NCBI RefSeq assembly: GCF_012939955.1
Contig: NZ_SPMY01000002.1
Span: 1-64,000 of the forward strand
Length of the DNA: 64,000 nucleotides
DNA from: Candidatus Accumulibacter phosphatis
Lineage (GTDB): Bacteria; Pseudomonadota; Gammaproteobacteria; Burkholderiales; Rhodocyclaceae
Direction of reading: 5' to 3'
Positions within the stretch are counted from its first letter, which is position 1, and every line of letters begins with the position of its first letter. The notes beneath the pieces are model-generated. The model saw only the letters and a program-made list of their open reading frames with translations, did not search any database and was not told where the DNA came from. The translations under genes and the position numbers were made by a program. Below are positions 1-7,793 of the stretch, piece by piece.

Positions 1-74
1 GAAGGGGGCAGGGGGAAGAGGGAAACGGTCATGACTTTCATGATTTGGGGTGTCTCCACGTGTCATGACCGTTA
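1..74 (+). repeat. Hairpin repeat family, copy 0 (cut by window edge)
   Basis: This is the right half of a dispersed repeat. The inverted pair CGGTCATGAC (26-35) and GTCATGACCG (62-71) forms a stem, and the element ends in GTTA. It abuts copy 1 head-to-tail, so two copies are in tandem. No ORF of its own is credible. Confidence 0.75.
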
Positions 75-196
75 ATGTGAAAGTCGCGCCAGCGACTCAC
101 GAAACTCCCTTCTCCGCTCGCGGGAGAAGGGCCGGGAGAAGAGGGGGACGGTCATGACTTTCAGCATCCGGGGTATCTCGACTGTCATGACCGTTA
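75..196 (+). repeat. Hairpin repeat family, copy 1
   Basis: A complete unit of about 122 bp. It holds three hairpins: AGTCGC/GCGACT near its left end, CCCTTCTCC/GGGAGAAGGG in the middle, and CGGTCATGAC (149-158) with GTCATGACCG (184-193) at the right. It closely matches 15190-15313 and the reverse complement of 2825-2944. A REP/BIME-like or MITE-like non-coding element is the likely class; no transposase is nearby. Confidence 0.8.
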
Positions 197-278
197 GCGA
201 TGCGCTAGGGTAGGGGCGGTGGAGTTGACGGCAACGTAAGGATCGGCGCGCCTGGACGACCAAGCTCCTGTCGCCTCC

Positions 279-977
279 ATGCCGGATAACAGAATGCCAG
301 GCTCCAACACGATCTCCGTGATCATCCCGACGTTTAACGAAGAAGCCCGCATTGGCGCGACGCTAGCCAATGTGTTGCCGCAGCGGCCGGCGGAAGTGCT
401 GGTCGTGGACAGTGGCAGCAGCGATGCGACGGCCAGCATTGCCGCGGCGACTGCCGGCGTGCAGCTGCTGCAGTCGGCAAAAGGCCGGGCGCGTCAGATG
501 AACGCTGGCGCTGCGGCTGCTCGTGGCGAGTGGTTACTGTTCCTGCATGCCGACACGCTCTTGCCGGCGGGGGCGCTGGAGCGTATCGCGGCGCTGCCTG
601 ATGGCGTCCTGGCCGGTGCTTTCAGGCATCGCTTTTCCGGGGACGACTGGCGCTTGCGGCTGATATCGCGTCTCGACAACACGCGCAGCCGGCTGACGAA
701 GATTGCTTTCGGCGACCAGGCGGTGTTCGTGCGGCGGATGCTATTCGAGCGGCTCGGCGGTTTTCCGGTGTGCGAGGTGATGGAGGATGTAGCCTTCGGC
801 GAAGTCCTGCGCCGCGCCACCACGCCGATTCTGCTCAGCGAAGAGGCGATTACCGATTCGCGCAAGTTCGAACAGATGGGCGTGTGGACCAGCCTGCTGC
901 GGGTTGGCGTGCTGCTCGCTTGCCATCGCCTGCGCCTGCCGCTCGTCGGGCGGTCGTTTTTCAATGAAATTCGCTGA
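279..977 (+). CDS. Family 2 glycosyltransferase (TIGR04283-like)
   Basis: A 232-residue GT-A fold glycosyltransferase. The N-terminal strand SVIIPTFNEE (about residues 13-22) and the VVDSGSSD segment are the usual nucleotide-sugar binding elements, and LFLHADT carries the DXD-like acidic motif. Length and pattern fit the small transferases named rSAM/selenodomain-associated transferase 2 (TIGR04283), whose acceptor is unknown. There is no membrane anchor, so it is cytosolic or peripheral. The start is uncertain: ATG at 279 or 294, neither with a strong ribosome site. The gene follows two hairpin repeats and precedes a DUF547 gene on the same strand 36 bases on. Confidence 0.85.
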   Translation: MPDNRMPGSNTISVIIPTFNEEARIGATLANVLPQRPAEVLVVDSGSSDATASIAAATAGVQLLQSAKGRARQMNAGAAAARGEWLLFLHADTLLPAGALERIAALPDGVLAGAFRHRFSGDDWRLRLISRLDNTRSRLTKIAFGDQAVFVRRMLFERLGGFPVCEVMEDVAFGEVLRRATTPILLSEEAITDSRKFEQMGVWTSLLRVGVLLACHRLRLPLVGRSFFNEIR

Positions 978-1013
978 CCGTGTGGCGAGTAGCGGCCGGA
1001 TCCGGGAGATGGC

Positions 1014-1868
1014 ATGAAGAGCTGGACGAATTGGACGAAATCGACGCATTGGACGAAATGGACCAGCGGGATTTTCGCGCTCGCGCTCCTGTGCCTGCCG
1101 CTAGCGGCCAGTGCGGCTTTCGACCATAGTCACGCGGCGTGGACGGTGCTGCTCAAACGGCATGTCGTGCTCATCGATGGGGGCAAGGCGTCGCAGCTGG
1201 ACTATGGCGGGCTGGCGCAGGAGCGGACGGCATTGCAGGCCTATCTCGACAGTCTCTCGGCGGTGCCGCGGGCGGAGTTCGATTCCTGGTCCAAGTCGCA
1301 GCAACTTGCATTTCTGATCAACGCCTACAACGCTTTCACTGTCGAGCTGATTCTCGGCAAATATCCGGATCTGAATTCGATTCGCGATCTCGGCAACATC
1401 GTTTTCAATAGTCCGTGGAAGCAGAAGTTCTTCACGCTTTTCGGCGCGCGCCGCCATCTGGACTGGATCGAACACGAGGTGATTCGCAAGCCGGGCGCTC
1501 ATGACGATCCGCGCATCCATTTTGCGGTGAATTGCGCCTCGGTCGGCTGCCCGATGTTGCGCGAAGAGGCTTTCGTCGGCGAGCGCCTGGATGCCCAGCT
1601 GGAGCAGCAGACGCGGCGTTTCCTCGCTGATCGCACGCGCAATCGCTACGAGCCGAAGACGGCGACTTTGGTCGTCTCGCAGATTTTTGACTGGTACGGC
1701 GAGGATTTCTCGGCTGGCTACCGTGGCGTGGGCTCGCTCAGACAGTTCCTGGGCAGTTATGCCAATCTGCTGGCGACTACGCCCGCCGAACAGGCGATGC
1801 TGCGTCAGAATCTGGTGGGAATCGACTTCATCGAGTACGACTGGGCGCTGAACAGCGTGCCGCGTTGA
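1014..1868 (+). CDS. DUF547 domain protein, exported
   Basis: A 284-residue protein with an N-terminal signal peptide (hydrophobic IFALALLCLPLAA core, then ASA) followed by a DUF547 domain. Recognisable pieces are AFLINAYNAFTVELIL (about residues 100-115), the HFAVNCASVGCP segment with two cysteines, and IFDWYGEDF. The family has no established biochemical role and occurs often in aquatic proteobacteria. The part before the hydrophobic core is odd: it is built from five imperfect 9-base repeats (1023-1067) giving a W-T-x pattern. An export role is inferred from the signal peptide; function is unknown. Confidence 0.85.
   Translation: MKSWTNWTKSTHWTKWTSGIFALALLCLPLAASAAFDHSHAAWTVLLKRHVVLIDGGKASQLDYGGLAQERTALQAYLDSLSAVPRAEFDSWSKSQQLAFLINAYNAFTVELILGKYPDLNSIRDLGNIVFNSPWKQKFFTLFGARRHLDWIEHEVIRKPGAHDDPRIHFAVNCASVGCPMLREEAFVGERLDAQLEQQTRRFLADRTRNRYEPKTATLVVSQIFDWYGEDFSAGYRGVGSLRQFLGSYANLLATTPAEQAMLRQNLVGIDFIEYDWALNSVPR
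1023..1067 (+). repeat. 9-bp tandem repeat inside the DUF547 signal peptide
   Basis: Five consecutive 9-base units resembling TGGACGAAA encode WTN-WTK-STH-WTK-WTS just before the hydrophobic core of the signal peptide. The period is in frame, so copy changes would not break the gene. Confidence 0.7.
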
Positions 1869-1964
1869 GCGGCCGCGCGCGCCAGGCGCGGTGCTGCGCG
1901 GGACTGTCGCCCGCGCTCTACTCGCACTCCTCGCACGCCGCCGCACAAGACGCTACGCCTGAGG

Positions 1965-2645
1965 CTATTTGCTGCTGCGCGTTCCCGTGACGGCGGCGAG
2001 GACGCCGAGGCCGATCAGGACCCCGGCGCTCAGGAAGTGGCCGACGCCGCGCAGCCGGCCGTGGCGCAGCAACGCTGGCTGCACCGCACTCGCGGTGAGC
2101 ACGTACAGGCAGTCGGTGACGACGGCGATGAAGACGAACAGCAATCCCAGAAGCACGCTCTGTAAAAGTGCCGATGTCATTGGGTCGACGAACTGCGGCA
2201 GGAAGGCGGCGAAGAATAGCGCCGTCTTGGGGTTGAGCAGCGCGACGACAAAGCCCTCGCGAAATATCGGCGTGAGTTCGGCGGCGCCGAAAGTCGCCTT
2301 GTCCGTCTGCCGTGCAGCGCCTTCGCCAAGCGCTTTGATGCCCAGATAGACAAGATAGGCTGCGCCAGCGTACTTGACGACGGCAAAAGCCAGTGCGGAG
2401 GCGGCAAACAGCGCCGCCAGGCCGATCGACGCGCCGACGGCGTTGGCCAGGTTGCCGAGCGCGACGCCGGCCAGCGAAACCAGCCCGGCTCGCCGCCCCT
2501 GGGCCAGGGTGCGCGTCACGATATAGATCACTCCCGGCCCCGGTGTGGCCGCGAGCACCAGACTGGCCAGCACGAAGGCGGAAAAAGGCAGTGTTGCGGC
2601 AGAGTTGCCAAGCAGGATTTGGCTGATTTCGGTGATCGCGGGCAT
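1965..2645 (-). CDS. LysE/RhtB-family amino acid exporter
   Basis: A 226-residue inner-membrane protein with about six hydrophobic segments. The N-terminal ATPGPGVIYIVTRTLAQGRR block and the LLNPKTALFFAAFLPQFV block are hallmarks of the LysE/RhtB translocators that export amino acids or homoserine-like compounds. The start at 2645 (ATG) is preferred over one 29 codons upstream because it has an AGGGAAG ribosome site and gives the usual family N terminus. Substrate cannot be told from sequence. It is transcribed away from the PAS-GGDEF gene, and a hairpin repeat lies in the space between them. Confidence 0.88.
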   Translation of the reverse strand: MPAITEISQILLGNSAATLPFSAFVLASLVLAATPGPGVIYIVTRTLAQGRRAGLVSLAGVALGNLANAVGASIGLAALFAASALAFAVVKYAGAAYLVYLGIKALGEGAARQTDKATFGAAELTPIFREGFVVALLNPKTALFFAAFLPQFVDPMTSALLQSVLLGLLFVFIAVVTDCLYVLTASAVQPALLRHGRLRGVGHFLSAGVLIGLGVLAAVTGTRSSK

Positions 2646-2824
2646 CGCACTTCCCTGGCTGTCGAAGAGATGGATGAAATACAAGGCGATGTGGGCAATC
2701 CGTCTGCGGTAAACCTGACAAATTGTCAGCAATCAGCTACCTTGCGCAAAAAAAAGGCTCCTTTCGGGTTCATTTCTTCTTGCCAGCCGCATCGCGCAGC
2801 ATTTGAATACTGTCTGATATACCC

Positions 2825-2944
2825 AAACGGTGATGACATGTCGAGACTCTCCTGATGATGAATATCGTGACCGTTCCCCTTTTTACCGACCCTTCTCCCG
2901 CACGTGGAGAAGGGAGATTCGTGAGTCGCGGGCGCGACTTTCAC
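2825..2944 (-). repeat. Hairpin repeat family, copy 2 (inverted)
   Basis: The reverse complement of this stretch aligns with copies 1 and 3: GTGAAAGTCGCG at one end, the CCCTTCTCC/GGAGAAGGG hairpin in the middle, and a diverged GTCATGACC-like end. It sits just upstream of the PAS-GGDEF gene, and any reading frame extended to 2830 would run through it. Confidence 0.7.
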
Positions 2945-2973
2945 GGCAAGTGTCTGCCAATGGAGGGCCCGGC

Positions 2974-4383
2974 ATGAACAACGGTGGAGGTATCGATCGT
3001 TCCCGAGAGCAGCTTTCGTCGACCTGGGCCAGGCAGGTCGTGGAAGCCATATCGATCCCGATGTTCGTGATTGACGCCGAGCACCGCGTCGTGCATTGGA
3101 ATCGGGCGTGCGAGAAGCTTACCGGGGTTTCTCAGGATTCCGTGCTGGGGACGACGCGAGCGTGGTCCGCGTTCTACCAGGACTCGCGACCGGTGATCGC
3201 AGATCTCGCTTTGAATGGCTCACGGCTGGAGGATCTCGAACGCTATTACGCCGGAAAATATCGTCCATCGGCTTCGCTCGAGGACGCTTGGGAACTCGAA
3301 GACTTCTTCCCGCGGATGCCCGATGGCGGCAAGTGGCTGGTCTTCAGCGCCGCAGCCCTGCACGACGAGAGCGGCGTTGTCGTCGGGGCCGTGGAGACGC
3401 TGCGCGACGTCACCGCGCAGCGGGCAGCCGAGCGGGCGGCCAGCGATGCTGCCTTGCTGTTGTCTGAAATCGTTCAGGGCTCGCCGGTGCCAACCTTCGT
3501 CATTGACGCCGAGCATCGCGTCACGCACTGGAATCGCGCCTGCGAGGCGATTCTCGGGGCGCCGGCCGAGCAGATGATCGGCTCGCGCGAGCAGTGGCGA
3601 CCGTTCTATCCGCATCCGCGACCGGTCATGGCCGACCTGGTGCTTGATGCGACGGAGGGTCAAATGGGCGAGCTCTACGCCGGCAAGCTGCGACCTTCAC
3701 CCTTGATCGCCGGTGCCTGGGAAGCCAGGGACTATTTTCCGCAGTTCCCGGGCGGCGGGCGCTGGTTGTACTTCACCGCGGCGCCACTACACGGCGCCGA
3801 TGGACGCGCCATTGGCGCCGTCGAGACGCTGCAGGACATCAGCAAGCAAAAACACTACGAAGTGCAGTTGGAAGCTCTTGCTCGGCAAGACCCGCTCACG
3901 GGACTCGCCAACCGCATGGTGCTCGAGGAGCGCTTCAATCTCGCCCTGTCGCAGGCGGCGCGACACAAACGCCTGCTGGCACTCGCTTTCCTGGACCTCG
4001 ATCACTTCAAGCCGATCAATGACGCCATGGGGCATGCGGTTGGTGATGCGCTACTGGTCGAGCTCGCCAAGCGCCTGCTGGCGATGGTGCGTGCTTCCGA
4101 CACCGTTGCCCGGATCGGTGGCGACGAGTTCGTCATCGTGTTGGCCGAGCCGGAATCTCGAGAGGCCGTCGAAGGCGTGATGCAGCGCATCATCGAGACG
4201 GTCAGGCAGCCGTTCCAGCTTGACGAGCATTGCGTGCAGGTCGGTTGCAGCATTGGCATCGCGCTCTATCCGGAGGACGGCGACGACCACGGAGGCCTGC
4301 TGCGCGACGCCGATGCGGCGATGTATCTTGCCAAGACGGCTGGTCGCAACGGCTACCGCATGCATGCCAGGCAGGTTCAGTAG
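2974..4383 (+). CDS. PAS-PAS-GGDEF diguanylate cyclase
   Basis: A predicted soluble 469-residue c-di-GMP synthase. Two PAS domains (about residues 20-150 and 160-290) share nearly identical segments FVIDAEHRV-HWNRACE, so one probably arose by duplication of the other. The GGDEF domain follows (about 300-465) with an intact GGDEF motif near residue 381 and an RASD inhibitory site five residues before it, suggesting an active, product-inhibited enzyme. There is no EAL domain and no membrane segment. The start at 2974 has a GGAGG site at 2962-2966; earlier in-frame starts lie inside the hairpin repeat. The PAS ligand is unknown. Confidence 0.9.
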   Translation: MNNGGGIDRSREQLSSTWARQVVEAISIPMFVIDAEHRVVHWNRACEKLTGVSQDSVLGTTRAWSAFYQDSRPVIADLALNGSRLEDLERYYAGKYRPSASLEDAWELEDFFPRMPDGGKWLVFSAAALHDESGVVVGAVETLRDVTAQRAAERAASDAALLLSEIVQGSPVPTFVIDAEHRVTHWNRACEAILGAPAEQMIGSREQWRPFYPHPRPVMADLVLDATEGQMGELYAGKLRPSPLIAGAWEARDYFPQFPGGGRWLYFTAAPLHGADGRAIGAVETLQDISKQKHYEVQLEALARQDPLTGLANRMVLEERFNLALSQAARHKRLLALAFLDLDHFKPINDAMGHAVGDALLVELAKRLLAMVRASDTVARIGGDEFVIVLAEPESREAVEGVMQRIIETVRQPFQLDEHCVQVGCSIGIALYPEDGDDHGGLLRDADAAMYLAKTAGRNGYRMHARQVQ

Positions 4384-4407
4384 GTGCAGGGCAGCAGACT
4401 GCCTGGC
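4366..4407 (+). terminator. Inverted repeat over the PAS-GGDEF stop
   Basis: GCCAGGCAG (4366-4374) and CTGCCTGGC (4399-4407) form a perfect 9-bp stem straddling the stop codon. There is no U-run, so this could be a weak or Rho-assisted terminator, or an mRNA-stabilising hairpin. Confidence 0.35.
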
Positions 4408-4525
4408 ACGCGAACTGGTGGCGAATGGCCAGCTCGCGGCATCGCTGGCAGAGTCGGTGGCCTGCGCCGGTTCGCGGTCAAGGAGGGTGTCAATCGCAGG
4501 CGATGCAGGCCGAGCAAAGTTGACG

Positions 4526-4551
4526 CGGTGGTGGTTCGAGAACTTCCACCG
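4526..4551. promoter_or_regulatory. Inverted repeat upstream of tpx
   Basis: CGGTGG (4526-4531) and CCACCG (4546-4551) flank a TTCGAGAA core, about 110 bases before the tpx start. It could be an operator; no regulator can be named. The rest of the 4384-4661 spacer shows nothing else clear. Confidence 0.25.
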
Positions 4552-4661
4552 TGAAATAATGACCAAAGAGCGCTGACCAGAACGGTCAGGCCGGGCGCCC
4601 ATGCGGTGCCGATTGATTGCCAACTTTCACCATCCCTTCTCCAGAAAACAAAGGAATCAAC

Positions 4662-5165
4662 ATGACGAGCACAGTAACTCTCGGTGGCAACCCTTTTCAG
4701 GTTAACGGTGATTTCCCGCAGAAGGGTCAGACGGCAGCTGCGTTCACGCTCGTTGGCAAGGATCTTGCCGACGTTTCGCTAAGCGCTTTTGCCGGTCAGA
4801 GGAAGGTTCTGAACATCTTCCCGAGCGTGGACACGCCGACCTGCGCAACGTCGGTGCGTACCTTCAATGCCAAGGCGAGCAGTCTGGCGAACACCGTCGT
4901 GCTTTGTATCTCGGCCGATCTGCCGTTTGCGCTGAGCCGCTTCTGCGCTGCCGAGGGCCTCGAGTCGGTGCTCACGCTGTCCACCATGCGCGGTCGCGAG
5001 TTCCTCCAGGACTATGGCGTTTCTCTGAGCAACGGTCCGCTGGCCGGCCTCGCCGCGCGGGCAGTGATCGTGCTCGACGGCGACGATCGGGTGCTGCATA
5101 GCCAGCTGGTTGCCGAAATCAAGGACGAACCTGATTACGAAGCTGCGCTGCAGGCGCTTGCCTGA
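4662..5165 (+). CDS. tpx: Thiol peroxidase Tpx
   Basis: An atypical two-cysteine peroxiredoxin of 167 residues, the usual Tpx length. It reduces hydrogen peroxide and alkyl hydroperoxides using thioredoxin. The motif [16 protein letters not shown] holds the peroxidatic cysteine at residue 61, and the resolving cysteine is at residue 95 (SRFC), the same positions as in E. coli Tpx. The start at 4662 gives the standard N terminus with an AAAGGAA site before it. The gene stands alone between a GGDEF gene and an IclR regulator. Confidence 0.96.
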   Translation: MTSTVTLGGNPFQVNGDFPQKGQTAAAFTLVGKDLADVSLSAFAGQRKVLNIFPSVDTPTCATSVRTFNAKASSLANTVVLCISADLPFALSRFCAAEGLESVLTLSTMRGREFLQDYGVSLSNGPLAGLAARAVIVLDGDDRVLHSQLVAEIKDEPDYEAALQALA

Positions 5166-5221
5166 GCCGCGCCCCCTTGATCTGCCATCTGCCACCTCGC
5201 ACCCGCCGCTGAGCAGCAAAG

Positions 5222-6088
5222 ATGCCTGCGCGCGACGACACTGAAGCGATTCCGCAGCGCCAGGGCATTCAGTCGATCGAAGTCGGCACGCGTCTGCTGC
5301 GTGCCCTGGCGGCCAGCCAGCGGTCGATGATGCTGCGCGACGTCGCCCGCAACGCCGGCATGCCGGCGGCAAAGGCCCGTCGCTATCTGGTGAGCTTCAT
5401 GCGCATGGGGCTGGTCGAGCAGGATGCCAATACCGGGCGCTACGACCTTGGCGAGTTTGCGCTGGAACTGGGGCTGGCCAGCTTGGCGCGGCTGGACCCG
5501 GTGCGCCTGGCCGGGCCCGTGCTCGACGACCTCTGCGAGCAGATCGGCGCCACCGTCGCCCTGGCCATGTGGGGTAATCACGGCGCCACCTGCGTGCGCT
5601 GGGTCGAAGCCGGCGGCGCGGTGACCGTCACCCTGCGCACCGGCGTCGTGCTGCCGCTGACGACCTCGGCGACCGGGCTGGCCTTCTCTGCTTTTTACCG
5701 TTCACCTTATCTGAAAAAGATGCTCGACGCCGAAGTGCAGGCCACCGCCGAGGCTGCGGGAAAGACCTCGGCGGAGGTGATGTCGACGCTGACTTTGCAA
5801 CTCGAAGACATTCGCCGTGACGGCATGTCGCGTGCGGCGGGCAGCATGACGCCGGGGATCAACGGCGTCAGCGCGCCCGTTTTCGGGCACACCGGTCGGA
5901 TGGTGGCGGCGGTTACTGCTCTGGGCGTCGTCGGCAGCTTTGACGTCGCGCTGGACAGCTCGATCGCGCAGGGCACACGGGAAGCGGCGGCGACGCTTTC
6001 CAGGCGTCTTGGTTATGGCAGCAGCGACGGCGCGGCAGGCGAGCAAACCACAGCCTCTGTCAGCGCTGCGCCGCAAGTCAGTCGCTGA
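5222..6088 (+). CDS. IclR-family transcriptional regulator
   Basis: A 288-residue regulator. The N-terminal winged helix-turn-helix covers about residues 12-75 (the MLRDVARNAGMPAAKARRYL region), and a GAF-like IclR effector domain covers about 85-260, ending near LSRRLGYG. IclR proteins usually control catabolic operons in response to small organic acids or aromatics. No catabolic operon adjoins it: tpx lies upstream and a cysteine-cluster gene five bases downstream. Its targets therefore cannot be inferred. The C-terminal 25 residues are low complexity. Confidence 0.88.
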   Translation: MPARDDTEAIPQRQGIQSIEVGTRLLRALAASQRSMMLRDVARNAGMPAAKARRYLVSFMRMGLVEQDANTGRYDLGEFALELGLASLARLDPVRLAGPVLDDLCEQIGATVALAMWGNHGATCVRWVEAGGAVTVTLRTGVVLPLTTSATGLAFSAFYRSPYLKKMLDAEVQATAEAAGKTSAEVMSTLTLQLEDIRRDGMSRAAGSMTPGINGVSAPVFGHTGRMVAAVTALGVVGSFDVALDSSIAQGTREAAATLSRRLGYGSSDGAAGEQTTASVSAAPQVSR

Positions 6089-6093
6089 CGTCT

Positions 6094-6354
6094 GTGCTTC
6101 GTGCTTGCCGTGCCGGCTGTGGGGCCTGCTGTATTGCACCTTCGATCACCACGCCGATGCCCGGCCATGCGCAGGGAAAACCGGCCGCCGAGCCCTGCGC
6201 CAATCTGAGCACGGACCTGCGTTGTCGCTTGTGGGGGCGGCCCGAGCGACCGGCCTTCTGCGCCGGCCTGCAGGCCTCCGACGAAATGTGCGGCGACGAC
6301 CGGCAACAGGCGATCGCCTGGTTATCGGCGCTGGAGCGGGCAACCCGGCCGTGA
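6094..6354 (+). CDS. YkgJ-family cysteine cluster protein
   Basis: A small 86-residue protein with eight cysteines, starting at GTG. The arrangement (CRAGCGACC near the N terminus, then CANL, CRLW, FCAG and MCG) is that of the YkgJ/UPF0153 family, thought to bind a metal or Fe-S centre. Biochemical role is unknown. It begins five bases after the IclR stop and ends 34 bases before uppP, so it may be cotranscribed with either. Confidence 0.8.
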   Translation: MLRACRAGCGACCIAPSITTPMPGHAQGKPAAEPCANLSTDLRCRLWGRPERPAFCAGLQASDEMCGDDRQQAIAWLSALERATRP

Positions 6355-6388
6355 GTGCTAAAATGCGCCTTTTTGCCGAAAGCTCCAC

Positions 6389-7213
6389 GTGGACCTGCTG
6401 CTGCTGCTGAAAGCCCTGATTCTCGGCATCGTCGAAGGGGTGACCGAATTTCTGCCGGTCTCGTCGACCGGCCACCTGATCCTTGCTGGCGCTTTGCTCG
6501 ATTTCAACGACGAGCGCGGCAAGCTGTTCGAGATCGTCATCCAGTCCGGCGCCATGCTCGCCGTCTGCTGGGAGTTCCGCGCCAAGATCATGCAGGTCTT
6601 GCGCGGTCTGCCCAGTGATCCCGGCGCACAGCGTTTCGCGCTCAATGTGTTGGTCGCCTTTCTGCCGCTGGCGATCATCGGGCTCTTGTTCGGAAAGACG
6701 ATCAAGGCCTATCTGTTCAACGCGCCGGTGGTGGCGACGGCCTTCATCGTTGGTGGCCTGATCATTCTCTGGGCCGAACGCCGCGAGCATCGCATCCGCG
6801 TCGAGTCGATCGACGACCTGTCCCTGGGCGACGCGATCAAGCTCGGTTTTGCACAGGCGCTGGCGCTGATTCCGGGGACTTCACGCTCCGGGGCGACGAT
6901 CATTGGCGGCCTGCTGTTCGGCCTTTCGCGCCGCGCCGCCACCGAGTTCTCCTTCTTTCTGGCCATGCCGACGCTGATCGGCGCGAGCATCTACCAGCTC
7001 TACAAGGAGCGCGCGCTGCTCTCTGTCGACGATATCGGAATGTGGGTGGTCGGCTTCGTTGCGGCGTTCATTTCGGCTTTCTGGGCCGTGCGCGGGCTGC
7101 TTCGCTATATCAGCACGCACGACTTTTCGATTTTCGCCTGGTATCGCATCGCCTTCGGGATACTGATTCTCGTGACTTGGCAGTACGACTTCATTTCCTG
7201 GGGAGATCACTGA
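6389..7213 (+). CDS. uppP: Undecaprenyl-diphosphatase UppP (BacA)
   Basis: A 274-residue polytopic inner-membrane phosphatase that converts undecaprenyl pyrophosphate to the monophosphate, recycling the lipid carrier for peptidoglycan and O-antigen synthesis. The two signature motifs are present: [15 protein letters not shown] near residue 15 and [10 protein letters not shown] near residue 160. The start is GTG, giving [10 protein letters not shown]. Length matches the family. The next gene begins one base after the stop codon, so the two are probably translationally linked. Confidence 0.96.
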   Translation: MDLLLLLKALILGIVEGVTEFLPVSSTGHLILAGALLDFNDERGKLFEIVIQSGAMLAVCWEFRAKIMQVLRGLPSDPGAQRFALNVLVAFLPLAIIGLLFGKTIKAYLFNAPVVATAFIVGGLIILWAERREHRIRVESIDDLSLGDAIKLGFAQALALIPGTSRSGATIIGGLLFGLSRRAATEFSFFLAMPTLIGASIYQLYKERALLSVDDIGMWVVGFVAAFISAFWAVRGLLRYISTHDFSIFAWYRIAFGILILVTWQYDFISWGDH

Positions 7214-7214
7214 G

Positions 7215-7793
7215 TTGGCCGCCCCACGCATCATCTATCTGCACGGCTTCTGCTCCTCGCCAGCGTCGTGGAAGGCGCGCCTGCTGGCCGAGTTTCTGGC
7301 CGTAGCGGGTCTCGCCGACCGCTTTTCCTGCCCCGTGCTGTCGCACGTTCCGCGCGCTGCGATCGCCACCGTCGAGGCCTTGCTGGACAGCGACGACGCG
7401 CCGACGACGCTGGTCGGCAGTTCTCTGGGCGGCTATTACGCGGCCTGGCTGGCCGAAAGGCGGGATCTGAACGCCGTCTTGATCAATCCGGCGGTAATGG
7501 CCCCAAGCCTGCTCGAGGGGCTGCTGGGAACACACGTCAACTACACCAGTGGCCGTCGCTTCGAGTTTGGCGCCGAGCACGTCGAGCAACTGCGCGCGCT
7601 CGACACGCCGCTGATCACCCCGTCGCATTACCTGCTGATGGTCGAAACCGGCGATGAGGTGCTCGACTACCGGCACGCCGTCGAGCGTTTTGCCGGCTGC
7701 CGACAGATAGTCGTCGAAGGCGGCGATCACAGCTTCACCCGTTTCCCTGACTTCGTACCGCAAATCATTGAATTCTGTGGGTTACAATCGTAG
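7215..7793 (+). CDS. YqiA/YcfP-like alpha/beta-hydrolase esterase
   Basis: A 192-residue cytosolic esterase of the YqiA type. It shows the oxyanion region YLHGFCSSP, the nucleophile elbow GSSLGGYY, an acidic residue in GDEVLDY and the catalytic histidine in GGDHSF near the C terminus. The start is TTG. The stop codon overlaps the start of the following RNB gene, so the three genes uppP, esterase and nuclease form a tight run. The physiological substrate is not known; short-chain acyl esters are typical for the family. Confidence 0.87.
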   Translation: MAAPRIIYLHGFCSSPASWKARLLAEFLAVAGLADRFSCPVLSHVPRAAIATVEALLDSDDAPTTLVGSSLGGYYAAWLAERRDLNAVLINPAVMAPSLLEGLLGTHVNYTSGRRFEFGAEHVEQLRALDTPLITPSHYLLMVETGDEVLDYRHAVERFAGCRQIVVEGGDHSFTRFPDFVPQIIEFCGLQS

